A stretch of 64,000 nucleotides of DNA from Dyadobacter sp. 676 (GCF_040448675.1 NZ_CP159289.1:1736001-1800000), one strand, 5' to 3'. Shown: positions 46,002-54,656, counted from the first letter of the stretch. Translations and numbers: made by a program. Notes: generated by a model not told the origin, from the letters alone.

Positions 46002-48380
46002 TCAGTCATTTTTCAAAGATGCCGCGGGATTGGCCATCGCCGCATGAACGGCCCTGAACCCGACCGTCAACAAAGTGACCAGCAGCATCGTGGCGATCGT
46101 CAGGAAATGTACCCATAACGGAATACTGATCCGGTAAGCAAAGTCCTCCAACCAACGCGACATAAAGTACCATGCGGCCGGTATCGCCAGGGCACCCGAA
46201 ATGAGTACCAGCACGACAAACTCCCTCGAAAGCATTCCGACGATGCCCGCGGCCGATGCGCCCAATACTTTCCGGATGCCGATTTCCTTCGTCCGTGTTT
46301 CAGTAGTAAAAGTAATGAGCCCGAAAAGGCCCATGCAGGCAATAAAAATGGCAAGTCCCGTGAATACCGAAAACATTCCCGAAAGCCGAATTTCGTTTTT
46401 GAAAGTCTCGTTGAATGCATCGTCGAGAAAGTAGTATTCAAAAGGCATTTCGGCATCGTACTTTTTGAAAAGCCGGCCTATCGCTTTTACGTTGGCTGCA
46501 ATGTCGGTTTGAGCGTCCATCCGGACATACATTACGCCCTGCGAAGCGCCGGGCATACGCAACATGTTGGCCGTATCGCTGGCTACCGACAGCATCATTG
46601 CCTTTGCGCCATGCTGCACATCCGAAAAGTCGAAGTTTTTCACGACCCCATCCACATTCATGCCTTCCATTAACTGCTGCCCGAGCGGATCGCCTTTAAT
46701 ACCCAACGCGTTGACGGCTATTTCGTTCAGCACGGCCTGATTGCGGCGTGCGCCGGCCATTGGCGGCATTTTCCATTGAAGGCCCAGGGTTTTCACAAAT
46801 TGCTCATCCACCACCATTTGTGCTACCGCGATGTCCTTTTTGGTGACCTTATTTGGAACAAAAAACATATTGTATCCCTTGAAAAGGCCCACGTTCGCAA
46901 AAGTGGCATTCGCCACGCCGGCCTGTTGCCTTAGCGCGTTCCGGAAAGGAATGTAGTTTGCGGCCATCGACGGCCCTACCGGTATGCTCAGCACTTGTTC
47001 TTTATTGAGCCCAAGTTCTTTTCGCTGCATGAACGAGAGTTGCTCGCGTACAACCAGACTGGCGACGATCAGCGCCATGGAAACCGCGAACTGAAAGACG
47101 GTAAACGCACGCCGTACGCTTATTCCGCCGATACTGCCCGTAAACCGGCCTTTGATTACCTCCAGCGGCGCAAAACCCGACAATACAAACGCGGGATAGC
47201 TGCCCGCGATCAATGCGGTGAGCGCCAGCAAGCCCGCCAGGAACGACAAAAAGAACGGAGATACGACGAAGGAGGTATCGATCCGCAGACCCAGCAGCGC
47301 ATAAAATGGCCGACTCAGATAAAAGACCATCAGCAGCCCCAGACCAAAAGCCAGGGCACATACCAACGCCGACTCCATGTAAAACTGACCACCTAGCCCT
47401 GCGCGCGTGGCGCCTACGACCTTTCGCACGCCTACCTCACGTGCGCGCTGCGTCGCCCGCGCTGTGGTGAGGCTCATGTAATTGAACAAGGCGAGCACCA
47501 GCACCGCCATAGCCGCAACGGAGAAAATAGGGATCAGCTTGTTATTACCGGCTTCATTGAATGCACCGCCGAGGTGCATGTCGTCGAGACTTTCCAGTAC
47601 ATATTGAGGTTGCAACTCGCCGGTTAGTTCTTTCAAAGGTTTAAGCCGGTTGATACTCCGCTCGGCCAGCGCTTTCGAAACGCCGGAATTCAGAAGCAGG
47701 TATACATTGAAATTGCCCATTCCGGCTTCCCAATTCTTCCGGTTTTCCGGGCTCAATGCGGGATAGGTAGCATTGGAAATGATGAAATCGAAGTCCAGTG
47801 AAGAGTTGGAGGGCGGATTCCGGGCTACTCCTGTAATCTGAATGAGATGTTTCCCTTCGTACAGGAGCGTTTTACCGATCACGTCGGTATTTCCAAAGTA
47901 TTTCACCGCCGCCCGCTCGGAAACCACCATCGAAAGGGGCTTTTGCAGCGCATCCGCGGCATCCCCTTTTTCGAGCGGGAAACTGAATACGCGGAAAAAC
48001 GACGGATCGGCGAACAGGACATTCTTTTCCAGCACCACTTCCTCCTTCCGCGCGGGATTCACCATCGCAACATTCCGGTAGGACGGCAAAATTCTGACGT
48101 AATCCGCTACCTGCGGCACGCCTTCCGCCACCGCGGGGCCGAAGCTGGCGGCAAAAGTATTCATCTGAAATTCATTATCGCCCATTTTCACCTTGCCAAG
48201 CACACGGTGAATGTCGCTATGCCGGGCATGGAACCTGTCGTAGCTGTGCTCATGAACGACGAACATCAATATGAGCGTAGAAACGCATATGCCCGCCGCA
48301 AGGCCAAGGACGTTGATCAGCGAATACATTTTGTGCCTGAACAGGCTGCGAACGGCGATTTTGAGGTAGTTTTTAAGCAT
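46002..48380 (-). CDS. Permease K: MacB/FtsX-type ABC transporter permease, divergent member
   Basis: A 792-residue permease starting at the ATG at 48380 (MLKNYLKIAVRSLFRHKMYS); the open frame before it has no homology. It departs from the array consensus: LALFNYMSLTTARATQRAREVGVRKVVGAT near residue 317 replaces ACINFMNLSTARS. The second core lacks a long stretch found in other members (GLNKEQVLSIPVGPSMAAN, then a short run into QQLMEGMNVDGVVKNFDF). TETRTKEIGIRKVLGASAAG lies near 698 and the end is NPAASLKND. It is transcribed divergently from the DUF4143 ATPase, and the 219-bp gap contains a perfect-arm TGTCC palindrome. Confidence 0.92.
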   Translation of the reverse strand: MLKNYLKIAVRSLFRHKMYSLINVLGLAAGICVSTLILMFVVHEHSYDRFHARHSDIHRVLGKVKMGDNEFQMNTFAASFGPAVAEGVPQVADYVRILPSYRNVAMVNPARKEEVVLEKNVLFADPSFFRVFSFPLEKGDAADALQKPLSMVVSERAAVKYFGNTDVIGKTLLYEGKHLIQITGVARNPPSNSSLDFDFIISNATYPALSPENRKNWEAGMGNFNVYLLLNSGVSKALAERSINRLKPLKELTGELQPQYVLESLDDMHLGGAFNEAGNNKLIPIFSVAAMAVLVLALFNYMSLTTARATQRAREVGVRKVVGATRAGLGGQFYMESALVCALAFGLGLLMVFYLSRPFYALLGLRIDTSFVVSPFFLSFLAGLLALTALIAGSYPAFVLSGFAPLEVIKGRFTGSIGGISVRRAFTVFQFAVSMALIVASLVVREQLSFMQRKELGLNKEQVLSIPVGPSMAANYIPFRNALRQQAGVANATFANVGLFKGYNMFFVPNKVTKKDIAVAQMVVDEQFVKTLGLQWKMPPMAGARRNQAVLNEIAVNALGIKGDPLGQQLMEGMNVDGVVKNFDFSDVQHGAKAMMLSVASDTANMLRMPGASQGVMYVRMDAQTDIAANVKAIGRLFKKYDAEMPFEYYFLDDAFNETFKNEIRLSGMFSVFTGLAIFIACMGLFGLITFTTETRTKEIGIRKVLGASAAGIVGMLSREFVVLVLISGALAIPAAWYFMSRWLEDFAYRISIPLWVHFLTIATMLLVTLLTVGFRAVHAAMANPAASLKND

Positions 48381-48419
48381 AAGTCTGGCGAAAAGGCATG
48401 GCCACTGATTTGCAAACCG

Positions 48420-48436
48420 GCTACAAATTCGTACCA
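48420..48436 (-). promoter_or_regulatory. -24-like box upstream of permease K
   Basis: The minus strand reads TTTGGTACGAATTTGTA from 48438 downward, with GGTACG in the -24 position and TTGT one base closer than canonical. It lies 40-56 bp before the start codon. Confidence 0.4.
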
Positions 48437-48477
48437 AAATATTAAGCCATTCAATATCAAATATTTACTCCCAAACC

Positions 48478-48497
48478 GGTGTCCAAAACCGGACACC
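48478..48497. promoter_or_regulatory. TGTCC-N6-GGACA palindrome upstream of permease K
   Basis: GGTGTCC-AAAACC-GGACACC has perfect seven-base arms. No minus-strand gene is transcribed into this spot, since the neighbour is divergent, so it cannot be a terminator for an upstream gene. This is the strongest case that the motif is a regulator site. Its centre is 108 bp before K and 112 bp before the ATPase start. Confidence 0.55.
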
Positions 48498-48519
48498 TCA
48501 AGTGTTAAATGTTACTAGT

Positions 48520-48550
48520 CAATATTGTTCATTACTAATAGACAATATTG
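48520..48550. promoter_or_regulatory. Paired CAATATTG palindromes upstream of the ATPase promoter
   Basis: CAATATTGTT occurs at 48520 and 48543, 23 bp apart, close to two helical turns. The second copy abuts the -33 box. A dimeric regulator with two sites on one DNA face is a reasonable guess. Confidence 0.4.
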
Positions 48551-48582
48551 TTTGATACAAAAGTATAAGATTGTTATCTTTG
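48551..48582 (+). promoter_or_regulatory. Bacteroidota-type promoter of the DUF4143 ATPase gene
   Basis: TTTG (48551-48554), a 20-base spacer and TATCTTTG (48575-48582) match TTTG-N19/20-TAnnTTTG. Initiation would fall near 48589, which excludes the in-frame ATG at 48525 and supports the ATG at 48600. Confidence 0.7.
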
Positions 48583-48599
48583 AATCATTTACCCAATCG

Positions 48600-49808
48600 A
48601 TGATACTGAAAAGCACCATAGCAAGCGTTGCAGAGGCGCAAAAGGCCAACCTGTCGGCCCTGGAACCGGGGCTGGAAAGAACCGCATTAGATAAACTGCC
48701 GGACATTACTTCGCACGCACTCATCGTGTCGGGTGTGCGGCGTTGCGGCAAGAGTACGCTCTTACATCAGTTGTTGCGCGAAAAACATCCCGATGCTTTT
48801 TACCTGAACTTTGAGGACACCCGGTTGTACGATTTTGAGCCTTCGGATTTCGTCCGGCTGGACAGCCTGGTAACCGAAACGGACCGGCATGTGCTTTTCT
48901 TCGACGAAATCCAGATCGTCGACCGGTGGGAAACGTACGTCCGGCAGAAGCTCGATGAAGGCTGTAAAATCGTGATCACCGGCTCTAATGCTTCCCTGCT
49001 AAGCCGCGAACTCGGCACGAAACTTACCGGCCGGCAAATCACCCGGGAGCTTTTTCCGTTTTCCTATTCCGAATTCTGCACCTACCGGAAGACTGCGCCA
49101 TCTGCCGATGCGGCCCGCGATTATATGGCAACCGGCGGCTTTCCGGAATATGTCAAATCGGGGCTCGAAGAGATCATGCACCATTTGTTCGAAGACATCC
49201 TGATACGCGACATCGTGGTGCGTTATGGCGTGCGGGACGTACGGACTTTACAGCGGCTTGCATTGTACCTCGTTTCCAATGTGGGCAGGCTTATAACCGG
49301 TAACAGGCTGAAAACGATGTTTGAAGCAGGTTCTACCAGCACGATGATGGACTACCTTTCGTATTTGGAATACACCTACCTGTTCCATTTCGTACCGAAG
49401 TTCAGCTATTCGCTGCGCAAGCAGCTCATCAACCCGCGTAAGGTATATGCGATCGACACCGGGTTGGTGAATGCCAATTCCGGTTCATTTACGGATGATT
49501 TCGGCAGCCTGTTCGAAAACCTGGTTTTCCTGCATTTGCGGAGAAATTATAAGGAAATCCATTATTTCTCGGAAAAAAGCGGATGTGATTTCATCGTATC
49601 GGAAAAAGGCGCTGTGCGGCACGTGGTGCAGGTTTGCTATGATTTGAACCACGACAATATGGACCGCGAGCTCAAAGGGCTCTTCGAAGCCCTGGCCCAT
49701 TTCGGGTTGAAAGAGGGGACGCTGGTAACGTTCAACCAAACCGACGAATTCGAGCGGGAAGGCATGAAAGCCATCGTTGTCCCGGCCCATCGATATCTGG
49801 CTGACTGA
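48600..49808 (+). CDS. AAA-type ATPase with DUF4143 domain
   Basis: A 402-residue cytoplasmic protein. Walker A is GVRRCGKST (residues 45-53), Walker B VLFFDEIQ (about 97-104), and TGSNASLL near 130 is a sensor-like motif. The C-terminal half (about 190-380) is a DUF4143 domain with a restriction-endonuclease-like core (FENLVFLHLRRN, then EIHYFSEKSGCDFIV). Such proteins are frequent and often acquired horizontally; no substrate or pathway is firmly known. The ATG at 48600 is preferred over 48525 because of the promoter at 48551-48582. The gene interrupts the permease array and points the opposite way. Confidence 0.9.
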   Translation: MILKSTIASVAEAQKANLSALEPGLERTALDKLPDITSHALIVSGVRRCGKSTLLHQLLREKHPDAFYLNFEDTRLYDFEPSDFVRLDSLVTETDRHVLFFDEIQIVDRWETYVRQKLDEGCKIVITGSNASLLSRELGTKLTGRQITRELFPFSYSEFCTYRKTAPSADAARDYMATGGFPEYVKSGLEEIMHHLFEDILIRDIVVRYGVRDVRTLQRLALYLVSNVGRLITGNRLKTMFEAGSTSTMMDYLSYLEYTYLFHFVPKFSYSLRKQLINPRKVYAIDTGLVNANSGSFTDDFGSLFENLVFLHLRRNYKEIHYFSEKSGCDFIVSEKGAVRHVVQVCYDLNHDNMDRELKGLFEALAHFGLKEGTLVTFNQTDEFEREGMKAIVVPAHRYLAD

Positions 49809-49810
49809 AC

Positions 49811-49836
49811 GAGGCGGGGCCCGCAGGCCCCGTCTC
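49811..49836. terminator. GC-rich hairpin between convergent genes
   Basis: GAGGCGGGGCC (49811-49821) and GGCCCCGTCTC (49826-49836) form an 11-bp stem with one G-T pair and a four-base loop. It lies between the stops of the ATPase and the outer-membrane receptor. The U tract is poor on both strands. Confidence 0.5.
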
Positions 49837-49840
49837 CTTG

Positions 49841-52285
49841 TCAATTGCCGCTATTCTGGACGTCGTCGTTGCGAATGCCCCTTTTGTTCTTTTTAATGCC
49901 GTCTTTCAATTTCCCAAATTTGTAGTTCAGGCTGAAATTGAACGACCGGAAGTAATTCCAGCGGTCGGTAAACTGGTCGAAATCCGGACCGAAAGTTTCG
50001 TTGTTAAACCTCCTGAATTTGGTAAACGGATTACTCACGGCAGCTGAAAGCGACAGCTTGTCCTTCACCACATCCTTATTCACGCTGAACGACGTGCTTT
50101 GGATTGAATTCGTCGTACCTTGCAAATTCACGCCAGGGCCATTGGCGTTGAGATTGGCATTCACGCGCCAGTCTTTCGGCAACTTGTAGCCGGTAGAAAG
50201 TGAGAGCTGGTACATTACCCCGCTGTTGGTGATCTCCACACCGTTCACGATACCCGTTACCTTGCCGTGCGCAATACGGAAGTTGGTGCTGAAATTCCAT
50301 TTTTTGGTGATGGGGTAATTCGCATTCAGGTTACCGCTGATGAGCCGCGCGCGGCCGGTATTGCCGTAAGACCTGCGCGTGATCTGCGTTTCGGGATTAA
50401 AAACGGCGATCTGGAAAATAAGGTCTTTAAAATGCGTGTAGCCTATGCCAAAATTGATATTCCCTTTTTTGGCCTTGTTGTAACTCAATTGCAGATCGTT
50501 CACAAATGCGGGCCGCAGATCGGGGTTACCGGTGCGCTCGAAGCTCGGGTTGGAACGGTCGATAAACGGATTGAGTTGCCAGATACCCGGCCGCTGAATC
50601 CGCTTGCTGTACCCGAAGTTGATCCCCGCATTGTTTTTTAACTTCCGGTTGACCGACACGGAGGGGATCAGGTTAAAATAATTCTGCGTCACTTTCGAAT
50701 CGGTGGAGATGAAATCGGCGTCGATAATCGTCTGTTCAATGCGTGCGCCGGCCTTAACGCCCCAGTTCTTGAAATTGTATTGGTAGGTATTGTAAGCGCC
50801 GAATACCTTCTGGGTATTGTTGTATTTATTGCTCATAGCGGCATCCGGGTCGTACGAATTGGTTTCCGCATTGAAAACCGCGTACTGGAAATCGCTCTTG
50901 TTATCGCGCATGATGCCTTTGACACCTGCTTCAATATTCAGTTTTTTAACAGGGTACACCAGGTCCACCTGGAAAGTCTGCTCTGAAAAACTCTGGTCGT
51001 TGATCTGCCGGTAGTCGGGACGATCGTAGTTGATACGGTCGGAGATATGTATGTTACCGGTCTGCTTGTTATCGTAGCCATAGTAGCGGTAAGAAAAGGT
51101 CAGCAAGCGGTTTTTATCGGATTTAAAACCTTTTTGATAGTTGACCGCCGCGTCACGGCCCGCGCCCCTGTCAGAATTCCTGTTGGTGACATTATAACGT
51201 TCGAGGATTTCGTCACCGGCATTTAAAAGCGACGCCTGGTAGCCGTTCTCCCGGTTCCGGCCCCCATTGACGTTCAATTGGGCACTCAGCAGGTTGAGCG
51301 TATCGATTTCGTAGGTGATCTCGTAGCCCACATAGCCATTCTTGTTGTTGACCTCGTTCCAGCCGCGCTGGTCGAGTTCCGTGGGGTTGGTCCCCTTGGT
51401 CACACGGTTTGTGAGCGACTGGGTCGATGGGGTTTTGTATTGATTCACACCCGCATTCAGCGACATTCCGATCTTCCCGAGCTGGGCCGAGAGCGAGCCA
51501 CCGACTCCCGGTCCGCCCGTTGGGAAGCGTTCGCTGATATTGAGCGTGCCATTGTACCCGTTGTCTATTTTTTTATTGGTAATGATGTTGATAATCCCCG
51601 CCAGCCCTTCCGCATCGTATTTCGCGGGCGGCGTGGTGATCACTTCTATGCGCACGATCGACGACGCCGGCATGCTACGCAGCACATCCTTATAGCTCCG
51701 CTCCACCATACTTGAAGGCTTGCCGTTGATCAGGATCTTGAAATCGGTATTGCCTTTGAGTGAAATGTTGTCCTCGGCATCCAGCGACAGGTAGGGCACT
51801 TTCCGCATCATTTCGAGCACGCTGTAGACCTTACTCTCGGGATCGGCTTCGAGATCGTAACTGATCCGGTCGACCTCTTGCTTTACAATCGGTTTCAGGG
51901 CCGTAACCGTCACTTCTTTGAGCCCTACCGCCTGCTGGCTGATTGTAATGTTTCCCAAATCGATGTGCTGGCGGGTACTATCCGTCAAATCGACATCGAC
52001 AATCTTGTTCTTGTAACCTACCCCAACCAGTACCAATGCATATTTCATTGGTTTCAGGTTCTGAAAAGTAAATGACCCGTCGGCCTTTGAGAAATCGACT
52101 TTCACCGCCGTGTTTTTATCCTTCATGAGATTGACAGTAACAAAATCGAGCACTTTGCCGGTTGCGGAATCGGCAACGACACCTTTGATGCTTCCTCCCA
52201 AAGGAGCTACCTGTGCGAACGAATCCTGGCAGCAAATCAGTGCCGGAATCAGAATGGACATGAGTAGTTGGAATAATGTTTTCAT
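49841..52285 (-). CDS. TonB-dependent-type outer-membrane beta-barrel protein with carboxypeptidase-regulatory-like domain
   Basis: The ATG at 52285 begins a signal peptide (LLMSILIPALICCQDSFAQ). An alternative ATG at 52300 adds five residues. The protein (814 residues) has a CarboxypepD_reg-like beta-sandwich (about 30-110, GGSIKGVVADSATGKVLDFVTVN), then a plug (about 135-220, MMRKVPYLSLDAEDNISLKG) and a large barrel (about 230-814). This is the outer-membrane beta-barrel family of Bacteroidota related to SusC but without a SusD partner here. The ligand is unknown. A good -7 box lies 154 bp upstream, giving a long leader. Confidence 0.88.
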   Translation of the reverse strand: MKTLFQLLMSILIPALICCQDSFAQVAPLGGSIKGVVADSATGKVLDFVTVNLMKDKNTAVKVDFSKADGSFTFQNLKPMKYALVLVGVGYKNKIVDVDLTDSTRQHIDLGNITISQQAVGLKEVTVTALKPIVKQEVDRISYDLEADPESKVYSVLEMMRKVPYLSLDAEDNISLKGNTDFKILINGKPSSMVERSYKDVLRSMPASSIVRIEVITTPPAKYDAEGLAGIINIITNKKIDNGYNGTLNISERFPTGGPGVGGSLSAQLGKIGMSLNAGVNQYKTPSTQSLTNRVTKGTNPTELDQRGWNEVNNKNGYVGYEITYEIDTLNLLSAQLNVNGGRNRENGYQASLLNAGDEILERYNVTNRNSDRGAGRDAAVNYQKGFKSDKNRLLTFSYRYYGYDNKQTGNIHISDRINYDRPDYRQINDQSFSEQTFQVDLVYPVKKLNIEAGVKGIMRDNKSDFQYAVFNAETNSYDPDAAMSNKYNNTQKVFGAYNTYQYNFKNWGVKAGARIEQTIIDADFISTDSKVTQNYFNLIPSVSVNRKLKNNAGINFGYSKRIQRPGIWQLNPFIDRSNPSFERTGNPDLRPAFVNDLQLSYNKAKKGNINFGIGYTHFKDLIFQIAVFNPETQITRRSYGNTGRARLISGNLNANYPITKKWNFSTNFRIAHGKVTGIVNGVEITNSGVMYQLSLSTGYKLPKDWRVNANLNANGPGVNLQGTTNSIQSTSFSVNKDVVKDKLSLSAAVSNPFTKFRRFNNETFGPDFDQFTDRWNYFRSFNFSLNYKFGKLKDGIKKNKRGIRNDDVQNSGN

Positions 52286-52438
52286 AGGAAAAAATTTCAT
52301 GGCTAATAGATTTTCGAAAAGGCATAGGAATTCCGGCAAGAGATTTAGGCTCTTTTAAGGCTCTGGATTGGTATATCGGCAAACTGTACTAAATGGGTAT
52401 CGACATACCAATGCAGAATAGCAAATCAATCGACATTA

Positions 52439-52446
52439 CAAATGTA
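52439..52446 (-). promoter_or_regulatory. -7 promoter element of the outer-membrane barrel gene
   Basis: The minus strand reads TACATTTG. CTTG lies 20 bases further upstream at the -33 position. The implied leader of about 145 nt contains the inverted repeat ATTGGTAT (52367-52374) / ATACCAAT (52405-52412). Confidence 0.55.
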
Positions 52447-52541
52447 TAAGAAGGTACTTTGTGATGCAAGGTACTAGGCCTGATTTTCCATATAAAATGA
52501 TGAACGGTGAAACAACTCGGTTGACCGGCAATGTCTGAAAG

Positions 52542-52883
52542 CTAGTCGGCCTGCCGGGATTTGTTCAGATACCTTTCAATAAGGAAATTAAGGATAAGAC
52601 TAACACCGCCGAAGAGGAAAACCATCGCCAGATAGGCCACCCCTTTGCTGAAATCGTAGGATTTATCCAGCCAGTTACCCGTGAGGATACCAAGCGCAAT
52701 GCCTACGAAAAGCATACCGAATTTCAATGTTGGATAATACGATTGGTTCTTATCCGAAAAGATGGACGCGTCGGCCCCCTTCTCGATCAGCGCTATACGT
52801 TCGCGATGGCGCGTCATCAGGAACACATAGACAATCCCGAATATGCCCAGAAAAGCGGCAACAGAAACAAGTACGCCATTCAT
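52542..52883 (-). CDS. DUF6249 family membrane protein
   Basis: A 113-residue protein with three hydrophobic helices (about 5-22, 54-71 and 82-102). The polar link after helix 1 (RHRERIALIEKGADASIF) is the hallmark of DUF6249, found widely in Bacteroidota next to ECF sigma factors. That arrangement is repeated here, since the sigma factor begins 135 bp away, divergently. The function is not known. Confidence 0.8.
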   Translation of the reverse strand: MNGVLVSVAAFLGIFGIVYVFLMTRHRERIALIEKGADASIFSDKNQSYYPTLKFGMLFVGIALGILTGNWLDKSYDFSKGVAYLAMVFLFGGVSLILNFLIERYLNKSRQAD

Positions 52884-53018
52884 GACTAAAAGATGGTTAA
52901 ATTTCGAATGTTACCCATTGGACAGCGCCGGAGCTTCGGTGGTTACAGCTTATCGAAATTTTTCTTCAAAAAAAATACAGCTCCGATATTGTAACCGGCT
53001 TCGCGGCAATGCAGTCTA

Positions 53019-53594
53019 ATGAGCAGAATAGCCATCGAATGCATGAAGAACCACGACGACCGGGTCCATATCGAAAACGTAAAGCAAGGCAACCTTGCCT
53101 CATATACCTATCTGGTCGAGAAGTACAAAAACATGGCATTCACGATTGCCATGAAGATCCTCTCGAATGCGCAGGACGCCGAGGATGTGGCGCAGGAAAG
53201 TTTTGTGAAAGCTTATATGCAGATCGGCAGCTTCGAAGGGAAATCCAAGTTCTCAACCTGGCTTTACACCATTGTTTATCGAACGGCCGTTTCGAAATTA
53301 CAGCAACCCCGGCTCGCATTGCGAAGCATCGACGACGAATTTGAAGAAAACTACCATTATGAACACAGCCCACCGCCGTTGGAAGCGTTGCAGGCGCGTG
53401 AGCGAGAGCAATTTGTAAAGGACGCGATCAACCGCCTGCCCAAAATGGAGGCATTAATCGTCACTTTGTATTACCTCAATGAAAGCCCCATCGAAGAAAT
53501 CGAACAGATCACCGGGCTTTCGAACAGTAACGTGAAAGTAAAGCTGTTCCGGGCCAGGAAGGTGCTGGGCAAAGAATTGCAATTTTTGTTATAA
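53019..53594 (+). CDS. ECF-type RNA polymerase sigma factor
   Basis: A 191-residue sigma-70 family protein of the extracytoplasmic-function type. Region 2 (about 25-95) includes AMKILSNAQDAEDVAQESFVKAY and the -10-recognition part FEGKSKFSTWLYTIVYRTAV. Region 4 (about 130-185) has the helix-turn-helix SPIEEIEQITGLSNSNVKVKLFRARK. A second start at 53043 (MKNHDDR) is possible. The gene is followed after 10 bp by a probable anti-sigma gene, so its activity is likely set by a membrane signal. Target genes cannot be named from this window. Confidence 0.92.
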   Translation: MSRIAIECMKNHDDRVHIENVKQGNLASYTYLVEKYKNMAFTIAMKILSNAQDAEDVAQESFVKAYMQIGSFEGKSKFSTWLYTIVYRTAVSKLQQPRLALRSIDDEFEENYHYEHSPPPLEALQAREREQFVKDAINRLPKMEALIVTLYYLNESPIEEIEQITGLSNSNVKVKLFRARKVLGKELQFLL

Positions 53595-53604
53595 TGCGGG
53601 AATT

Positions 53605-54102
53605 ATGGAGCCGATGGACGACAAACAGGAAGCGCATTTCAAAAAACTGATCCGGGAGGCCGCCACCGACGCGCCTTCGGACGCGTTCACGCAGGCGGTT
53701 ATGCAGCGCGTGCACGAGGAAGCGGCATTTCGTGCCTTAATGCGGCAAAATACGCTTGACGTGGCACCCGGGGCATTCACTAATGCGGTTATGGCGAAAA
53801 TAGAAGCCGGCAGGAAAGTCGTCGCTCGGGAACCGGTCATTTCGCGCCGGTCGTGGTACTGGATTGCCGCCTGCTGGGCGGCATTGATCGTAGCGTGCTT
53901 TTTCTTGCCTGGCAATGAGCCGCAATACGCATTTTTCAGCAAATTGAATGCGCGACTGATGTCTAGCCAGGTTTTCGACCAGAAGTTTGATACAATTCCG
54001 CAGCCTGTGATGCTTACGGTCATCGGGCTTTCGTGCCTTATGTTGCTTGATTATTATCTGCGAGGCAAATGGATATCCGCAGGTAAAACGGCCAGATCCT
54101 GA
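53605..54102 (+). CDS. Probable anti-sigma factor, membrane protein
   Basis: A 165-residue protein. The N-terminal half holds two copies of a short unit, APSDAFTQAVMQRV (about 24-37) and APGAFTNAVMAKIE (about 52-65), which looks like an internal duplication. Two membrane helices follow (about 87-103, WIAACWAALIVACFF; 135-152, VMLTVIGLSCLMLLDYYL). No standard zinc-binding anti-sigma motif is present. The role is inferred from its position just after the sigma gene and its N-in, membrane-anchored layout. Confidence 0.65.
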   Translation: MEPMDDKQEAHFKKLIREAATDAPSDAFTQAVMQRVHEEAAFRALMRQNTLDVAPGAFTNAVMAKIEAGRKVVAREPVISRRSWYWIAACWAALIVACFFLPGNEPQYAFFSKLNARLMSSQVFDQKFDTIPQPVMLTVIGLSCLMLLDYYLRGKWISAGKTARS

Positions 54103-54114
54103 GACCTGGCCGTT
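54087..54114. terminator. Hairpin between the anti-sigma and CpxP-like genes
   Basis: AACGGCCAG (54087-54095) and CTGGCCGTT (54106-54114) form a perfect 9-bp stem with a ten-base loop that covers the anti-sigma stop codon. The minus strand continues with TTTTA. A bidirectional weak terminator is likely. Confidence 0.55.
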
Positions 54115-54139
54115 CGCTCATGGCTATTTTTTTAATCGG

Positions 54140-54511
54140 TTATCCCCGGCGGTTGTAACGGTTGTCGAAGTGGTGCTGATAAGCGAACAGACGCTGGCGT
54201 TGTGCGGGTGTCAGCACAGCCAGGATTTCTTTTTGCTTTTCTTCTTCCAGTCGTTTCATGCCCTGGTAGGTGTGGTATCTTTGACTTCTGCCGATCAGGC
54301 GGTCATATTTGTTCTCGATCTTTTTGATCTGGTTCTCCTGCTTGCGGCTCAGCTTCACGATCTCGTCCAGCTTGTTGATCTTGAACTCCTCACGGACGTT
54401 ATCGGCGCGGGCGTCGATCACGACTTTGGCAGGTTGGCTATATCGTTGGGCAAAAGTATTTCCAGCAGTGAAAGTAACTATTGCAGCGATAGCGAAAATG
54501 ATCTTTTTCAT
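54140..54511 (-). CDS. CpxP/Spy-like periplasmic protein
   Basis: A 123-residue protein with a signal peptide (residues 1-21, IFAIAAIVTFTAGNTFA). The mature part is charged and helical (LDEIVKLSRKQENQIKKIENKYD) and carries LTPAQRQRL near residues 103-111, the LTxxQ-type motif of the CpxP/Spy fold. In enteric bacteria such proteins act as periplasmic chaperones or modulators of envelope-stress signalling. Its convergent position beside an ECF sigma/anti-sigma pair agrees with an envelope-stress role, though this is inferred. Its leader holds an inverted repeat reaching the start codon. Confidence 0.72.
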   Translation of the reverse strand: MKKIIFAIAAIVTFTAGNTFAQRYSQPAKVVIDARADNVREEFKINKLDEIVKLSRKQENQIKKIENKYDRLIGRSQRYHTYQGMKRLEEEKQKEILAVLTPAQRQRLFAYQHHFDNRYNRRG

Positions 54512-54512
54512 G

Positions 54513-54586
54513 GTTTCCAGTGGTTAAATTGTTTGTTTATGTCTTTTAGAGGCACATTTTGACCCCAAGTTTAACCCACTGGAAAC
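54513..54586 (-). repeat. Inverted repeat in the leader of the CpxP-like gene
   Basis: GTTTCCAGTGGTTAAA (54513-54528) faces TTTAACCCACTGGAAAC (54570-54586), complementary apart from one bulged base, with a 41-base loop. In the transcript the near arm ends one base before the start codon, so the structure could hide or expose the ribosome-binding region. Confidence 0.55.
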
Positions 54587-54656
54587 GCAATCTACGAAAT
54601 GTCACTGCTGGTAGATGATAGGCTGGTTTTGATCGACGAATGGCTTGCCGAAAACA

